From the NCBI GenBank assembly GCA_963711705.1, contig CAVQFM010000009.1:1-64000 (forward strand): 64,000 nt of DNA. Reading direction: 5' to 3'. The DNA is from RYN-230 sp963711705. GTDB taxonomy: Bacteria > Actinomycetota > Actinomycetes > Streptosporangiales > Streptosporangiaceae. Below, piece after piece: positions 50,239 through 59,554 of the stretch. A program made the translations under genes and the position numbers. The notes under the pieces were generated by a model. It saw only the letters and a program-made list of their open reading frames with translations. It was not told the origin of the DNA and did no database searches. The stretch's first letter is position 1; each line of letters opens with the position of its first letter.

Positions 50239-53187
50239 TCACCAGGCGGCCTGATCGGTACCCGGCGCGGCCGGGTCATCCGGCCGGTGCGCCTGCCCCG
50301 GGTCCGCCGCGTCCTGGGCTGGCCCGCTCTCCGGGGCCGGTGCGTCTGGTGCCGCCGGGGCGGCCGCGGGCAGCGGAGTGCCTTCCCAGGCCGGTGTGCC
50401 CTCCGGGACCGCGCCGGCCGGGAGCGCACTGACTTCCGGAGCCGGGGTGGCCCCCGGGTAGGACGTGCCTTCCGGCTCCGGAGCGCTCTCAGGGGCTGGC
50501 GAGGCAGCGGCTGGGCCCGCAGAAGCCGGAGCCGGCCCGGGGTCCTCGGCCAGCACGGCCGGGCCGGCCTGGCTGGTGTCCGCCCCGGCTGACCCGCTGG
50601 ACCGGCGCCGCCGCCGGCCGCCTGACTGGCGCTCAGCCGGCTGGCCGTCGCCCTCGCCCGGCTCGGCCTGGCCGTTCTTGCGCTGCCCGGCCCGGTCCTG
50701 GCCGCCCTTGTCTGGCTGGCCGTTCTTGTCCTGGCGGCCGTTCTTGTCCTGACGGCCATTCTTGTCCTGGCGGCTGCCCGCCGCCTGCCGCCCGTCAGCC
50801 CCGCCGTGCCGGCCGTGGCCGCCGTTGCCCACCTCGGCCAGGTCCAGCGTGATGATGCGGCCGCGGCCGTTGCAGCAGTCACACGGCTCGGAGAACGCCT
50901 CGAGCAGCCCGGCCCCGACCCGCTTGCGGGTCATCTGGACCAGGCCCAGCGAGGTGACCTCGGCCACCTGGTGCTTGGTCCGGTCCCGGGCCAGGCATTC
51001 GAGCATCCGCCGCAGCACCAGCTCGCGGTTGCTCTCCAGCACCATGTCGATGAAGTCGATCACGATGATGCCGCCCACGTCCCGCAGCCGGAGCTGCCGG
51101 ACGATCTCCTCGGCGGCTTCCAGGTTGTTGCGGGTGACCGTCTCTTCCAGGTTGCCGCCCTGGCCGGTGAACTTCCCGGTGTTGACGTTGACGACGGTCA
51201 TCGCCTCGGTGTTATCGATCACCAGCGAGCCGCCGCTGGGCAGCCACACCTTGCGCTCCAGCGCCTTGGCCAGCTGCTCGTCGATCCGGTACTTGGCGAA
51301 CACGTCCTCGTCGTCGGTGTAGTGGCTGACCCGGTCGGCCAGGTGCGGGGCCACGTACCGGACGTACTCGTTGACCAGGTCCCAGCCTTCGTCCCCGGCC
51401 ACCACCAGCGAGGCGAAGTCCTCGTTGAAGATGTCCCTGACCACCCGGATGGTCAGGTCGGGCTCGCTGTACAGCAGCTCGGGGGCACTGGCCGTCTTGG
51501 CCTTCTGCTCGATGGCCGCCCACTGCGCAGACAGCCGCGCCACGTCGCGGGACAGTTCCTCTTCGGTCGCGCCTTCCGCGGCGGTGCGCACGATGACGCC
51601 AGCACCCTCCGGCATGACCTGCTTGAGGATCTGCTTCAGCCGGGTCCGCTCCTTATCGGGCAGCTTGCGGCTGATGCCCATCATGGAGCCGCCCGGCACG
51701 TAGACCAGGTAGCGGCCGGGCAGGCTCACCTGGCTGGTCAGCCGGGCGCCCTTGTGCCCGACCGGGTCCTTGGTCACCTGGACCAGCACGGCCTGGCCGG
51801 ACTTGAGCGCGGACTCGATGCGCTTGGACTCGCCCTCCAGCCCGCTCGCGTCGAAGTTGACTTCGCCCGCGTACAGCACGGCGTTGCGGCCCTTGCCCAC
51901 GTCCACGAAGGCGGCCTCCATGGACGGCAGGACGTTCTGCACCTTGCCCAGGTAGACGTTGCCGACCAGGGACTGGTGACTGGCCTTGTCCACGTAGTGC
52001 TCGACCAGCACGCCGTCCTCGAGCACCGCGATCTGGGTGCGGTCCTCCTGCTGCCGGACGACCATCACGCGGTCCACCGACTCCCGGCGGGCCAGGAACT
52101 CCGACTCGGAGATGACCGGCGGGCGCCGGCGGCCGGATTCCCGGCCCTCGCGCCGCCGCTGCCGCTTGGCCTCCAGCCGGGTCGACCCGCGGACGGCCTT
52201 CACATCGCTGGCGGACACCGGCTCGTCACCGTTGTGCGGGCGCGGCACCCGCACGTGCACCACGGTGTTGGGCGGGTCGTCCGACGCGGGCTGGTCGCCA
52301 TCGGCGGCCGAGCCACGGCGCCGGCGGCGCCGCCGGCGCCTGGTGCCGCCCTCGCCGGCCTCCTCGTCGTCCGCGTCGTCGCTGTCCGCGCCCCCGTCGG
52401 CCGCGCGCCGCTGGCCGTCGGCCGCCTTGTCCGCGCTCTTCTTGTCCGCGCTCTTCCTGTCCGCGCTCTTCTTGTCGCTGGTCTTCTTGTCCGCGGCCTG
52501 GCCACCATCGGCGTCGGCCCGGCTGCCCCGGTCCGCCTCCCGGGCGGCGGATTCACCGCTGGCCGGCTCGGCGGCGTTCTCGCCGCCGGTCTCGCCGTCG
52601 CCGTCCTGGCCCTTGGACCGGCCGCCGCGGCGCCGCCGCTTGCGGGCGGTACCGTCGCCAGCGCCGTCCCGGGCGGTCTCGTCCGGGCTGTCGTCACCGC
52701 CGGAAGCCTCGTCCCGGGCCCGGCCCCGGTCCGCCGCGGGCTGGTCTGCCGCTGGCGGCTGGAAGATGACCGGGGGTGGCTGGAAGGTAGCCGGTGGCAC
52801 CGCGCCTGCTCCGGCCGGGGTGGTCACCGGCGCGGCCGGCGCCGCGCTCGGCACCGCGGGCACGGCCGCCGCCCCAGGCGGCGCCGCTACCGCCGCGCTG
52901 CTGGCCGCGCCCGCGCCATCCGGGCCGGTACCCGCGCCCTCCGGGGCGGCGGCACCACCCGGCGCCGGCGGCGCCGTGACGGCGGCCGGTGGCCCGGCCG
53001 CCCTGGTGGCGGCCCGCCGGGGCCGGCGTGCGGAGCGTGTGCGGGCCGCGGGCTCGCTGCCCGCAGGCTCCGCCTGGCCGGCCGCCTCACGCTGGCTGCT
53101 GGCCGGCGCTGCGGTCACGCCAGACGGCGCCGCACCTCCGTCACTATCACTGTTGCGTTCTGTCTCGCTGCGCTCGGTTTCGAGCAT
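50239..53187 (-). CDS. rne: Ribonuclease E/G family endoribonuclease
   Basis: The protein is 982 residues from the first start at 53187, which overlaps the upstream gene by 41 bases. The conserved core is central: S1-like domain GNVYLGKVQNVLPSMEAAFV, DVGKGRNAVLYAGEVNFDAS; catalytic DNase I-like region VVNVNTGKFTGQGGNLEETV, GGIIVIDFIDMVLESNRELV; and a zinc-link-like CDCCNGRGRI. Around it are about 380 N-terminal and 200 C-terminal low-complexity residues with short repeats (KSADRKSADKKSADK; QDKNGR three times). This fits actinobacterial RNase E, whose tails scaffold the degradosome and bind RNA. It processes rRNA and mRNA. Confidence 0.95.
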   Translation of the reverse strand: MLETERSETERNSDSDGGAAPSGVTAAPASSQREAAGQAEPAGSEPAARTRSARRPRRAATRAAGPPAAVTAPPAPGGAAAPEGAGTGPDGAGAASSAAVAAPPGAAAVPAVPSAAPAAPVTTPAGAGAVPPATFQPPPVIFQPPAADQPAADRGRARDEASGGDDSPDETARDGAGDGTARKRRRRGGRSKGQDGDGETGGENAAEPASGESAAREADRGSRADADGGQAADKKTSDKKSADRKSADKKSADKAADGQRRAADGGADSDDADDEEAGEGGTRRRRRRRRRGSAADGDQPASDDPPNTVVHVRVPRPHNGDEPVSASDVKAVRGSTRLEAKRQRRREGRESGRRRPPVISESEFLARRESVDRVMVVRQQEDRTQIAVLEDGVLVEHYVDKASHQSLVGNVYLGKVQNVLPSMEAAFVDVGKGRNAVLYAGEVNFDASGLEGESKRIESALKSGQAVLVQVTKDPVGHKGARLTSQVSLPGRYLVYVPGGSMMGISRKLPDKERTRLKQILKQVMPEGAGVIVRTAAEGATEEELSRDVARLSAQWAAIEQKAKTASAPELLYSEPDLTIRVVRDIFNEDFASLVVAGDEGWDLVNEYVRYVAPHLADRVSHYTDDEDVFAKYRIDEQLAKALERKVWLPSGGSLVIDNTEAMTVVNVNTGKFTGQGGNLEETVTRNNLEAAEEIVRQLRLRDVGGIIVIDFIDMVLESNRELVLRRMLECLARDRTKHQVAEVTSLGLVQMTRKRVGAGLLEAFSEPCDCCNGRGRIITLDLAEVGNGGHGRHGGADGRQAAGSRQDKNGRQDKNGRQDKNGQPDKGGQDRAGQRKNGQAEPGEGDGQPAERQSGGRRRRRSSGSAGADTSQAGPAVLAEDPGPAPASAGPAAASPAPESAPEPEGTSYPGATPAPEVSALPAGAVPEGTPAWEGTPLPAAAPAAPDAPAPESGPAQDAADPGQAHRPDDPAAPGTDQAAW

Positions 53188-54205
53188 CCGGGCTATCTCC
53201 CGTCAGGCTCCCGGGCGCGTGGGTTCGCTGGGAACCCGCCGCTCCGCGCGGGAGCTGGTCGCACGCGCTCAGCGGAACCGCGCCGGCCATCTCGGCCGGC
53301 TGCGCTTCCAGGCGCGTTGTCTCTACATGTTCCTGTGCGGCGCTCCGCGCCTGTGGCGGCGCCCCCAGCGGCTGCGCGCTGGAGGGCTGGGATGCCGCCA
53401 CCCGGGACGCGCGGCCTGCGGGAGGTCCCGCGGGCACGTGCTGCCCTGCGGGCCCGGCTGCCGCCGTCACGGTCGCGAGCGGCCCTTGGGCCAGCCGGGT
53501 CACCAACGGTGGTGACGGCGGCACAAGCCCAGCCACACGGCGAAGTGCAGTCAGGATGTCGTCGGGTCGAACAGCAGGTGTCAGGTGCTGAACAACCATT
53601 CGAAGTATCGCATACCCGGCGGTCCGCTCCGTCGCGGCACGCCAGTCGGCCTGCATCGTGACCACCGCGGCGCGGGCATCCATCCGCCGGATCCCCTTGC
53701 TGGTCAGCCGCTCGACCTCCACGCCCTCACAGGCCAGGAAGGTCTCCGCGGCGGCCGCCGCCTCGTGGTGGCTGACCCCGGGGAGAGCCACTTCCCAGCG
53801 GGACGCCTCGAACCTCCCGGCGCCCAGGGAACTGGCTTCCTCGGTCACGTCTATCACATCAATCCCGTCCGGCAGGGCTGCGTCGAGCCGGTCCCGCACA
53901 TCCGCGACGTCACGCTGTGCCGTCAGCGAAAGCTCCAGGTACTCGGCCTCGCTCGCCGTCCCCGTCGGGGCCGCGCCAGCGTAAGAGATCTTCGGGTGCG
54001 GCGTGAAGCCCGCGGAATAGGCGATAGGCAGCTCGGCCTTGCGTACCCCCCGCTCAACAGCCCGCGCGATGTCTCTGTGACTGGCGAATCGCATCCTGTT
54101 TCTTTTAGCGTACCGGACGGTAAGCCGCTGGACGACGGGCGCCTTATCAGCGCTGCGTGTCGGCGGCCGGGCCTGGCCTGCGCCGGACTGCTCAGCAGCT
54201 GGCAT
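53147..54205 (-). CDS. Radical-SAM-linked DUF2344 protein
   Basis: The protein is 352 residues from ATG 54205, immediately after the stop of the radical SAM gene. The DUF2344 signature RLTVRYAKRNRMRFASHRDI, ARAVERGVRKAELPIAYSAG and FTPHPKISYAGAAPTGTASE is clear. It is followed by VLALPG-type strands and a long disordered tail rich in P, A, Q and R. In many bacteria this protein is encoded next to, or fused to, the same radical SAM enzyme and is probably its partner. The reaction is unknown. Confidence 0.92.
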   Translation of the reverse strand: MPAAEQSGAGQARPPTRSADKAPVVQRLTVRYAKRNRMRFASHRDIARAVERGVRKAELPIAYSAGFTPHPKISYAGAAPTGTASEAEYLELSLTAQRDVADVRDRLDAALPDGIDVIDVTEEASSLGAGRFEASRWEVALPGVSHHEAAAAAETFLACEGVEVERLTSKGIRRMDARAAVVTMQADWRAATERTAGYAILRMVVQHLTPAVRPDDILTALRRVAGLVPPSPPLVTRLAQGPLATVTAAAGPAGQHVPAGPPAGRASRVAASQPSSAQPLGAPPQARSAAQEHVETTRLEAQPAEMAGAVPLSACDQLPRGAAGSQRTHAPGSLTGDSPDARNRAQRDRTQQ

Positions 54206-56182
54206 CTAGTCGGCGCCTCCCGCCGCGGCCGCTCCGCCCGCGGCCGGCCCAGCGGCAACGGTCAGCGGCAGCAGCTTGCGGCCGGTCGGGCCGGTCTGTA
54301 TCTCAGTCCCCATGGTCGGGCACACCCCGCAGTCATAACACGGGGTCCAGCGGCAATCTTCCACCTCAGCCGCGCCGGCCGGGTCGACCGCGTCCTGCCA
54401 GTCCTGCCACAGCCAGTCGCGGTCCAGGCCCGCGTCCAGGTGGTCCCAGGGCAGCACCTCGCTGTAGTCCCGCTCCCGGGTGGTGTACCAGGCCAGATCG
54501 ACCTGGTCCCCGGCCAGCGCCTGCTCGGCGCAGCGGGCCCACCGGTCGAACGAGAAGTGCTCGCTCCACCCGTCGAACTGGGCCCCGTCCTGCCACGCCG
54601 CCCTGATCACCTTGGCCACCCGGCGGTCACCGCGGGACAGCAGGCCCTCGATGACTGACGGCCGCCCGTCGTGGTAGCGGTAGCCCACGGCCCGCCCGTA
54701 CCCGGGGTCGGCGCGCAGCGCGGCGCCCAGCTGGCGCAGCCGGCTGTCCACGGTGGGGTGATCGCACTGCGCCGCCCACTGGAACGGGGTGTGTGGCTTG
54801 GGCACGAACCCGCCGATCGACACGGTGCACCGGATGTCCCGGCGGCCGGTCGCCTCCCGCCCGGCCTGGATCACCTTGCGGGCCAGGCCGGCGATGGCCA
54901 GCACGTCCTCGTCCTGCTCGGTCGGCAGGCCGCACATGAAGTAGAGCTTCACCTGCCGCCACCCACTGGCGTAGGCGGTGCGCACGGCGTCGATCAGGTC
55001 TTCCTCGGTGACCATCTTGTTGATCACCTTGCGGATCCGCTCCGAGCCGCCCTCCGGGGCGAAGGTCAGCCCGGACCGGCGGCCGCCCCGGGACAGCTCG
55101 TTGGCCAGCGTCACGTTGAACGCGTCCACCCGGGTCGACGGCAGGGACAGGCCGGTGGACGTGCCCTCGTAGCGGTCGGCCAGCCCGGTGACCACGTCGT
55201 CGATCTCGCTGTGGTCGGCGCTGGACAGGGAGAGCAGGCCGACCTCGCTGAACCCGCTCTCGGCCAGCCCGCGCTCGACCATGTCGCCGATGGCGGTGAT
55301 GCTCCGCTCGCGCACCGGCCGGGTGATCATCCCGGCCTGGCAGAACCGGCAGCCCCGGGTGCACCCGCGGAAGATCTCCACGCTGAACCGCTCGTGCACC
55401 GACTCGGCCACCGGGACCAGCGGCTTGCGGGGGTACTGCCACTCGTCCAGGTCCATCACGGTGTGCTTGGCGATGCTGAACGGCACCCCGCTGCGGTTGG
55501 GCGCGACCCGCTTGATCCGCCCGTCCGGCAGGTAGTCCACGTCGTAGAAGCGGGGCACGTACACCCCGCCGTCGATGGCCAGGCGCTCCAGCAGGCCGTC
55601 CCGGCCGCCCGGCCGGCCCGCCCGCTTCCAGTCCCGGATCAGGCCGGAGATGGTCAGCACGGCCTGCTCACCGTCGCCCAGCACCGCGCCGTCCAGGAAC
55701 TCGGCGATGGGCTCCGGGTTGAACGCGGCGTGCCCGCCGGCCAGCACCAGCGGCTGCCCGTCGGCCCGGTCGGCCGCGGACAGCGGCAGGCCGGCCAGGT
55801 CGAGCGCGGTCAGCAGGTTCGTGTAGCACAGCTCGGTGGCGAAGCTCACCCCCAGCACGTCGAACGCGCCCACCGGGCGGTGCGCATCCACGGTGAACTG
55901 CGGGATGCCGTGGGAGCGCATCAGCGCGGCCAGGTCCGGCCACACGCTGTAGGTGCGCTCGGCCAGTATCCAGTCGCGCTCGTTGAGCACCTCGTAGAGA
56001 ATCTGGAGGCCCTGGTTGGGCACGCCCACCTCGTAGGCGTCCGGGTACATCAGGGCCCAGCGGACCTCCGCGGCGTCCCAGTCGCGGACCACCGAGTTCA
56101 GCTCGCCGCCGACGTACTGGATCGGCTTGCGCACCTGGGGCAGCAGGGGCTCCAGGCGGGGGTAGACCGATTCCACAGGCAT
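54206..56182 (-). CDS. Radical SAM protein with B12-binding-like N-terminus (TIGR03960 type)
   Basis: The protein is 658 residues from ATG 56182 (MPVESVYPRLEPLLPQVRKP); an extension to 56248 is not conserved-looking. The N-terminal half has a cobalamin-binding-like domain (YEVGVPNQGLQILYEVLNER, VLGVSFATELCYTNLLTALD). The radical SAM core has EIFRGCTRGCRFCQAGMITR (C-x3-C-x2-C cluster ligands) and LTFAPEGGSERIRKVINKMV. A C-terminal cysteine cluster CYDCGVC follows. It is paired with the DUF2344 protein with no gap. The target is unknown. Confidence 0.95.
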   Translation of the reverse strand: MPVESVYPRLEPLLPQVRKPIQYVGGELNSVVRDWDAAEVRWALMYPDAYEVGVPNQGLQILYEVLNERDWILAERTYSVWPDLAALMRSHGIPQFTVDAHRPVGAFDVLGVSFATELCYTNLLTALDLAGLPLSAADRADGQPLVLAGGHAAFNPEPIAEFLDGAVLGDGEQAVLTISGLIRDWKRAGRPGGRDGLLERLAIDGGVYVPRFYDVDYLPDGRIKRVAPNRSGVPFSIAKHTVMDLDEWQYPRKPLVPVAESVHERFSVEIFRGCTRGCRFCQAGMITRPVRERSITAIGDMVERGLAESGFSEVGLLSLSSADHSEIDDVVTGLADRYEGTSTGLSLPSTRVDAFNVTLANELSRGGRRSGLTFAPEGGSERIRKVINKMVTEEDLIDAVRTAYASGWRQVKLYFMCGLPTEQDEDVLAIAGLARKVIQAGREATGRRDIRCTVSIGGFVPKPHTPFQWAAQCDHPTVDSRLRQLGAALRADPGYGRAVGYRYHDGRPSVIEGLLSRGDRRVAKVIRAAWQDGAQFDGWSEHFSFDRWARCAEQALAGDQVDLAWYTTRERDYSEVLPWDHLDAGLDRDWLWQDWQDAVDPAGAAEVEDCRWTPCYDCGVCPTMGTEIQTGPTGRKLLPLTVAAGPAAGGAAAAGGAD

Positions 56183-56275
56183 CTGGACAGAATATCGCCA
56201 GCCCGAAACGCTGTGGTCACCCGAACACCGGTCGTCACCCGCAACCACCGGTCATCACCGGGAACCGGTGCCGCG

Positions 56276-57469
56276 CTACCCGAAGACCGAGCGCCGCCGG
56301 TGCACCGACTGCAGCACGCCGATCGCGATCATGTCCGCGAACATGGCCGACCCGCCGTAGGACACGAACGGCAGCGGCAGCCCGGTCACCGGCATGATGC
56401 CGATCGTCATGCCGATGTTGATGAACGACTGCAGGCCGAACCAGATCGCGATACCCGACGCGACCAGCATGCCGAACTGGTCGTCGGCCCGGCTGGCGAT
56501 GCGCAGCGCGCGGAACACCAGCACGGCCAGCAGCCCGATGATCACGGCGCAGCCGACGAAGCCGATCTCCTGGCCCGCGACGCTGAAGATGAAGTCGGTC
56601 TGCTGGTTGGGCACGAAGTTCGCGGTGACCAGCTGGCTCTTCAGCAGCCCGGTGCCGAACATGCCACCCGAGCCGATCATGATCTTGGAGTGCAGCGTTT
56701 CGTAGCCGGTGCCGCTCGGGTCGGCCATCGGGTGCAGGAACGCGGTCAGCCGGTCCAGCTGGTAGCTGCGCAGCAGGTGCAGCTGGAACACGGCGAACAC
56801 GGCCAGCCCGGCCGCCGCGAACAGGCCCGCCACCCAGCGCAGCCGCAGCCCGGACAGCGCGATCATGCCGAACGTGATGGCGACGAGCAGGATGACCACG
56901 CCCAGCGCGGGCTCCCGCTCGATCAGCGCGATCGGGACCGCGGCCAGCGCGAGCACGCCCGCCACGTGCCGCGGCCGCGGGATCCGCCCGCTGTCCCGCA
57001 GCTCGCCGAAGACCAGCGCGATCATCAGGACCAGCGCGATCTTCGCGAACTCGGACGGCTCCACCTGGAAGCCCGCGGGCAGGTTGATCCAGGCCTTGGC
57101 CCCGTTCACCGTGCTGCCGATCGGGCTGAGCACCACCACCAGGCCCAGGCACGCGGCGCCGTAGACGATCGGCGCGAGCAGCCGGATCTGCCGGTAGTCC
57201 AGCAGGCTCACCGCGACCAGCAGGCCCAGCCCCAGGCCCACGTTGATCAGCTGCTTGATCAGGTAGCCGCGCGGGTCGGCGGCGGGCTGGGTGGCCGAGT
57301 AGACCAGCAGCGTGCCGGCCAGGCTGAGCGCCACCACCACCACGAGCAGCACCCAGTCGTACTTGCGCAGCGGCGAGTCCTTGGCCAGCGCCCGCGCCCG
57401 CAGGGGCTTCCTGGCCTGGCCGGAGGTGAGGGCGCGGAGCGCGCCGTAGTCCCTGGTGCCGAGGCTCAT
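56276..57469 (-). CDS. rodA: Rod-shape-determining peptidoglycan glycosyltransferase RodA
   Basis: The protein is 397 residues from ATG 57469, whose A overlaps the pbp2 stop (TGATG). SEDS-family membrane segments and motifs are present: LVYSATQPAADPRGYLIKQL, NGAKAWINLPAGFQVEPSEF (W-I...P-S-E), REPALGVVILLVAITFGMIA, PNQQTDFIFSVAGQEIGFVG and PVTGLPLPFVSYGGSAMFAD. RodA polymerises lipid II with its cognate class B PBP, the gene just before it. It ends the mre operon. Confidence 0.96.
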   Translation of the reverse strand: MSLGTRDYGALRALTSGQARKPLRARALAKDSPLRKYDWVLLVVVVALSLAGTLLVYSATQPAADPRGYLIKQLINVGLGLGLLVAVSLLDYRQIRLLAPIVYGAACLGLVVVLSPIGSTVNGAKAWINLPAGFQVEPSEFAKIALVLMIALVFGELRDSGRIPRPRHVAGVLALAAVPIALIEREPALGVVILLVAITFGMIALSGLRLRWVAGLFAAAGLAVFAVFQLHLLRSYQLDRLTAFLHPMADPSGTGYETLHSKIMIGSGGMFGTGLLKSQLVTANFVPNQQTDFIFSVAGQEIGFVGCAVIIGLLAVLVFRALRIASRADDQFGMLVASGIAIWFGLQSFINIGMTIGIMPVTGLPLPFVSYGGSAMFADMIAIGVLQSVHRRRSVFG

Positions 57470-59554
57470 CACCGGCCCCTATACCCAGCCGGCGGGGTAA
57501 TCGTGCCATCGGCCGCGATTTTCGGCAGCCCGTGCGGCAGGTTCCCGCCGGGCAGCGCGGCCTTATGCCCCTCCAGGCCGTAGATGCTGTCGTAGATCTG
57601 CCGGACCGCGGGCGCGGCCACGTCGGCGCCGAAGTTGGACTGCGGCACCATGACCACGACCACGTACTTCGGGTTACCGCACGGCGCGAACGAGGCGAAC
57701 ACCGAGGTGACCGAGCTGTTGAACACCTCGGCGGTACCGGTCTTGCCGGCCACGCAGACCTGACCGCGCGGGAAACCGCTGAACGCCCCGGCCGCGGTGC
57801 CCCCGCCGGTGGTCACGTCGGCCAGCGCGCCCCGGATGTAGGCCAGGGTGCCGGCCGACACCGGGAGCCGCCGGATCAGCTTGGGGTAGATCCGCTTCAC
57901 CACCTGGCCGTCCGGGCCGATGATGGCCTTGCCGATCCGCGGGCTGTACAGCTTGCCCCCGTTGGCCAGGGCCGCGTAGGCGTTGGCCAGCTGCAGCGGG
58001 GTGACCGTCACGTACCCCTGGCCGATGGCGGCGATCGCCGCCTGGCCGGGCTCCCACACGTTGCCGTAATGGCAGTCCTGGTACTCGATCTGCTGGATGT
58101 AGGTGCCGTTGGCCTTGCCGTACTTGCACCAGTTCTGCCCGGCATGGGCATTGGCCTTCCACAGGTAGTAGAGCCAGGCCCGGGTGGGGATGCTGCCCGG
58201 GCTCTGCTCGGGCAGGTCGATCCCGGGAGTCTTGCCGAAGCCCCAGGCCACCTCCATCTTCTGCATCTCCTGCACCGGCACGTCCGGCTTGGTGACCACG
58301 TTGTACCGCGTGCGGTCATGCTGGTAGATCTGGTTGGCCAGCTCGTAGAAGACCGTGTCGCAGGAGACCACCAGGGCTTCGTGCAGGCTCATCGGGCCGA
58401 GGTTGTTCTGGCCGTCGTTGATGAAGGACTGGCTGCCGATGTTGTACCTGGCCGGGCAGTTGTAGGTGCTGGTCCAGGCTGTAGCCGGCGCTGACCGCGG
58501 CCGCGGCGGACGTCACCTTGAACGTGGAGCCGGGCGCGTACTGACCCTGGGTGACCCGGTTCAGGATCGGCTCGCCCGCGGCCTTGCCGAACAGCTGCCG
58601 GTACTGCTGATTCGAGATCCCGCCGGTCCAGATGCTCGGGTTGTAGCTGGGCACGCTGGCCATGGCCACCACCCGCCCGGTGGTGGTCAGCACCACCGCC
58701 GCGCCGGTGGTCGCGTGCACGTTGCCCTCCTGCTGTGCCTTGCGGATGGTGGTGGCCAGGATGTTCTGCACGTCGCCCTGCAGCTGCGCGTTGATGCTGG
58801 TCACCAGGTTGTCGCCGGTCTGCGGCGGGGCGGAGCGCAGGGTGCCGAGCTGCTGGCCCGCGTTGTTCACCGACAGCACGTCCTGGCCCGGGGTGCCCTG
58901 CAGCCACTTGTTGTACTGCAGCTGCAGGCCCGCCTGGCCGACCAGGTCGGTCCCGGAGAAGCCGGTGGTCGGCAGGTGCTGCTGCTTCATCTGCTGCGGG
59001 GTGATCGGGCCGAGGTAGCCGAGGACCTGCGCGGGCAGCGCGCCGTCCGGCTTGGGGTAGCGGGCCAGCGGGACCACGCCCGCGCTCACCCCGGGGTACC
59101 GCGCGTGATCCTGCATGATCTGCACGGCCACGTTGTCCGGCACGTTCTGCTTGACCGGGACGGGCTGGTACGGCGAGCCCGGCCAGCACGGCTGGGACAC
59201 GTGCGCGTTGCACAGCCGCACCTTCTCGGTCAGCAGTTTGTGCGACATGCCGAGCAGGCTGGCCAGCCGGTGCAGCACACGAGCGCCGCCGTCCGGCTGC
59301 GCGGCCAGGTCCATCATGTTCACCGTGACCACGAGCGAGCTGGCGTTGTCGGCCAGCGGCTGGCCGCCGTCATCCAGGATCTTGCCGCGGACCGCGGGGG
59401 TGATCACGGTTTGTGTCTGGTCCTGGGCAGCCAGCCGGGCGTAGCTGCTGCCCGTCATCACCTGCAGGTACCACAGCCGGCCGCCGAGCGTGATGAGCAG
59501 CGCGCCCACCAGCGCGTACAGCACGAACAGGCGCCGCCGCGACGCCGGGATCAT
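57469..59554 (-). CDS. mrdA: Class B penicillin-binding protein 2, with an apparent frameshift
   Basis: From ATG 59554 (ATGA overlap with mreD) the frame has one membrane helix (RLFVLYALVGALLITLGGRL), the dimer domain and the transpeptidase start QGQYAPGSTFKVTSAAAA (S-x-x-K nucleophile). Near 58468 the frame shifts after AGYSLDQ. The continuation, TYNCPARYNIGSQSF, reaches SLHEALVVSCDTVFYELANQ (S-x-C-like motif region) and GQVCVAGKTGTAEVF (K-T-G), ending at 57469. The corrected length is about 694 residues, normal for PBP2. The shift is in an essential elongation gene and is probably an assembly indel. Confidence 0.93.

Noticed and set aside
50806..53661. A 951-codon plus-strand open frame opposite the RNase E gene
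   Set aside because: It has no motifs and its residue bias mirrors the complementary strand of a real gene.
54671..57583. A 970-codon open frame on the plus strand
   Set aside because: It lies antisense to rodA and the radical SAM gene, which have clear families. Its composition (histidine, glutamine and proline-rich) is that of a high-GC shadow frame.
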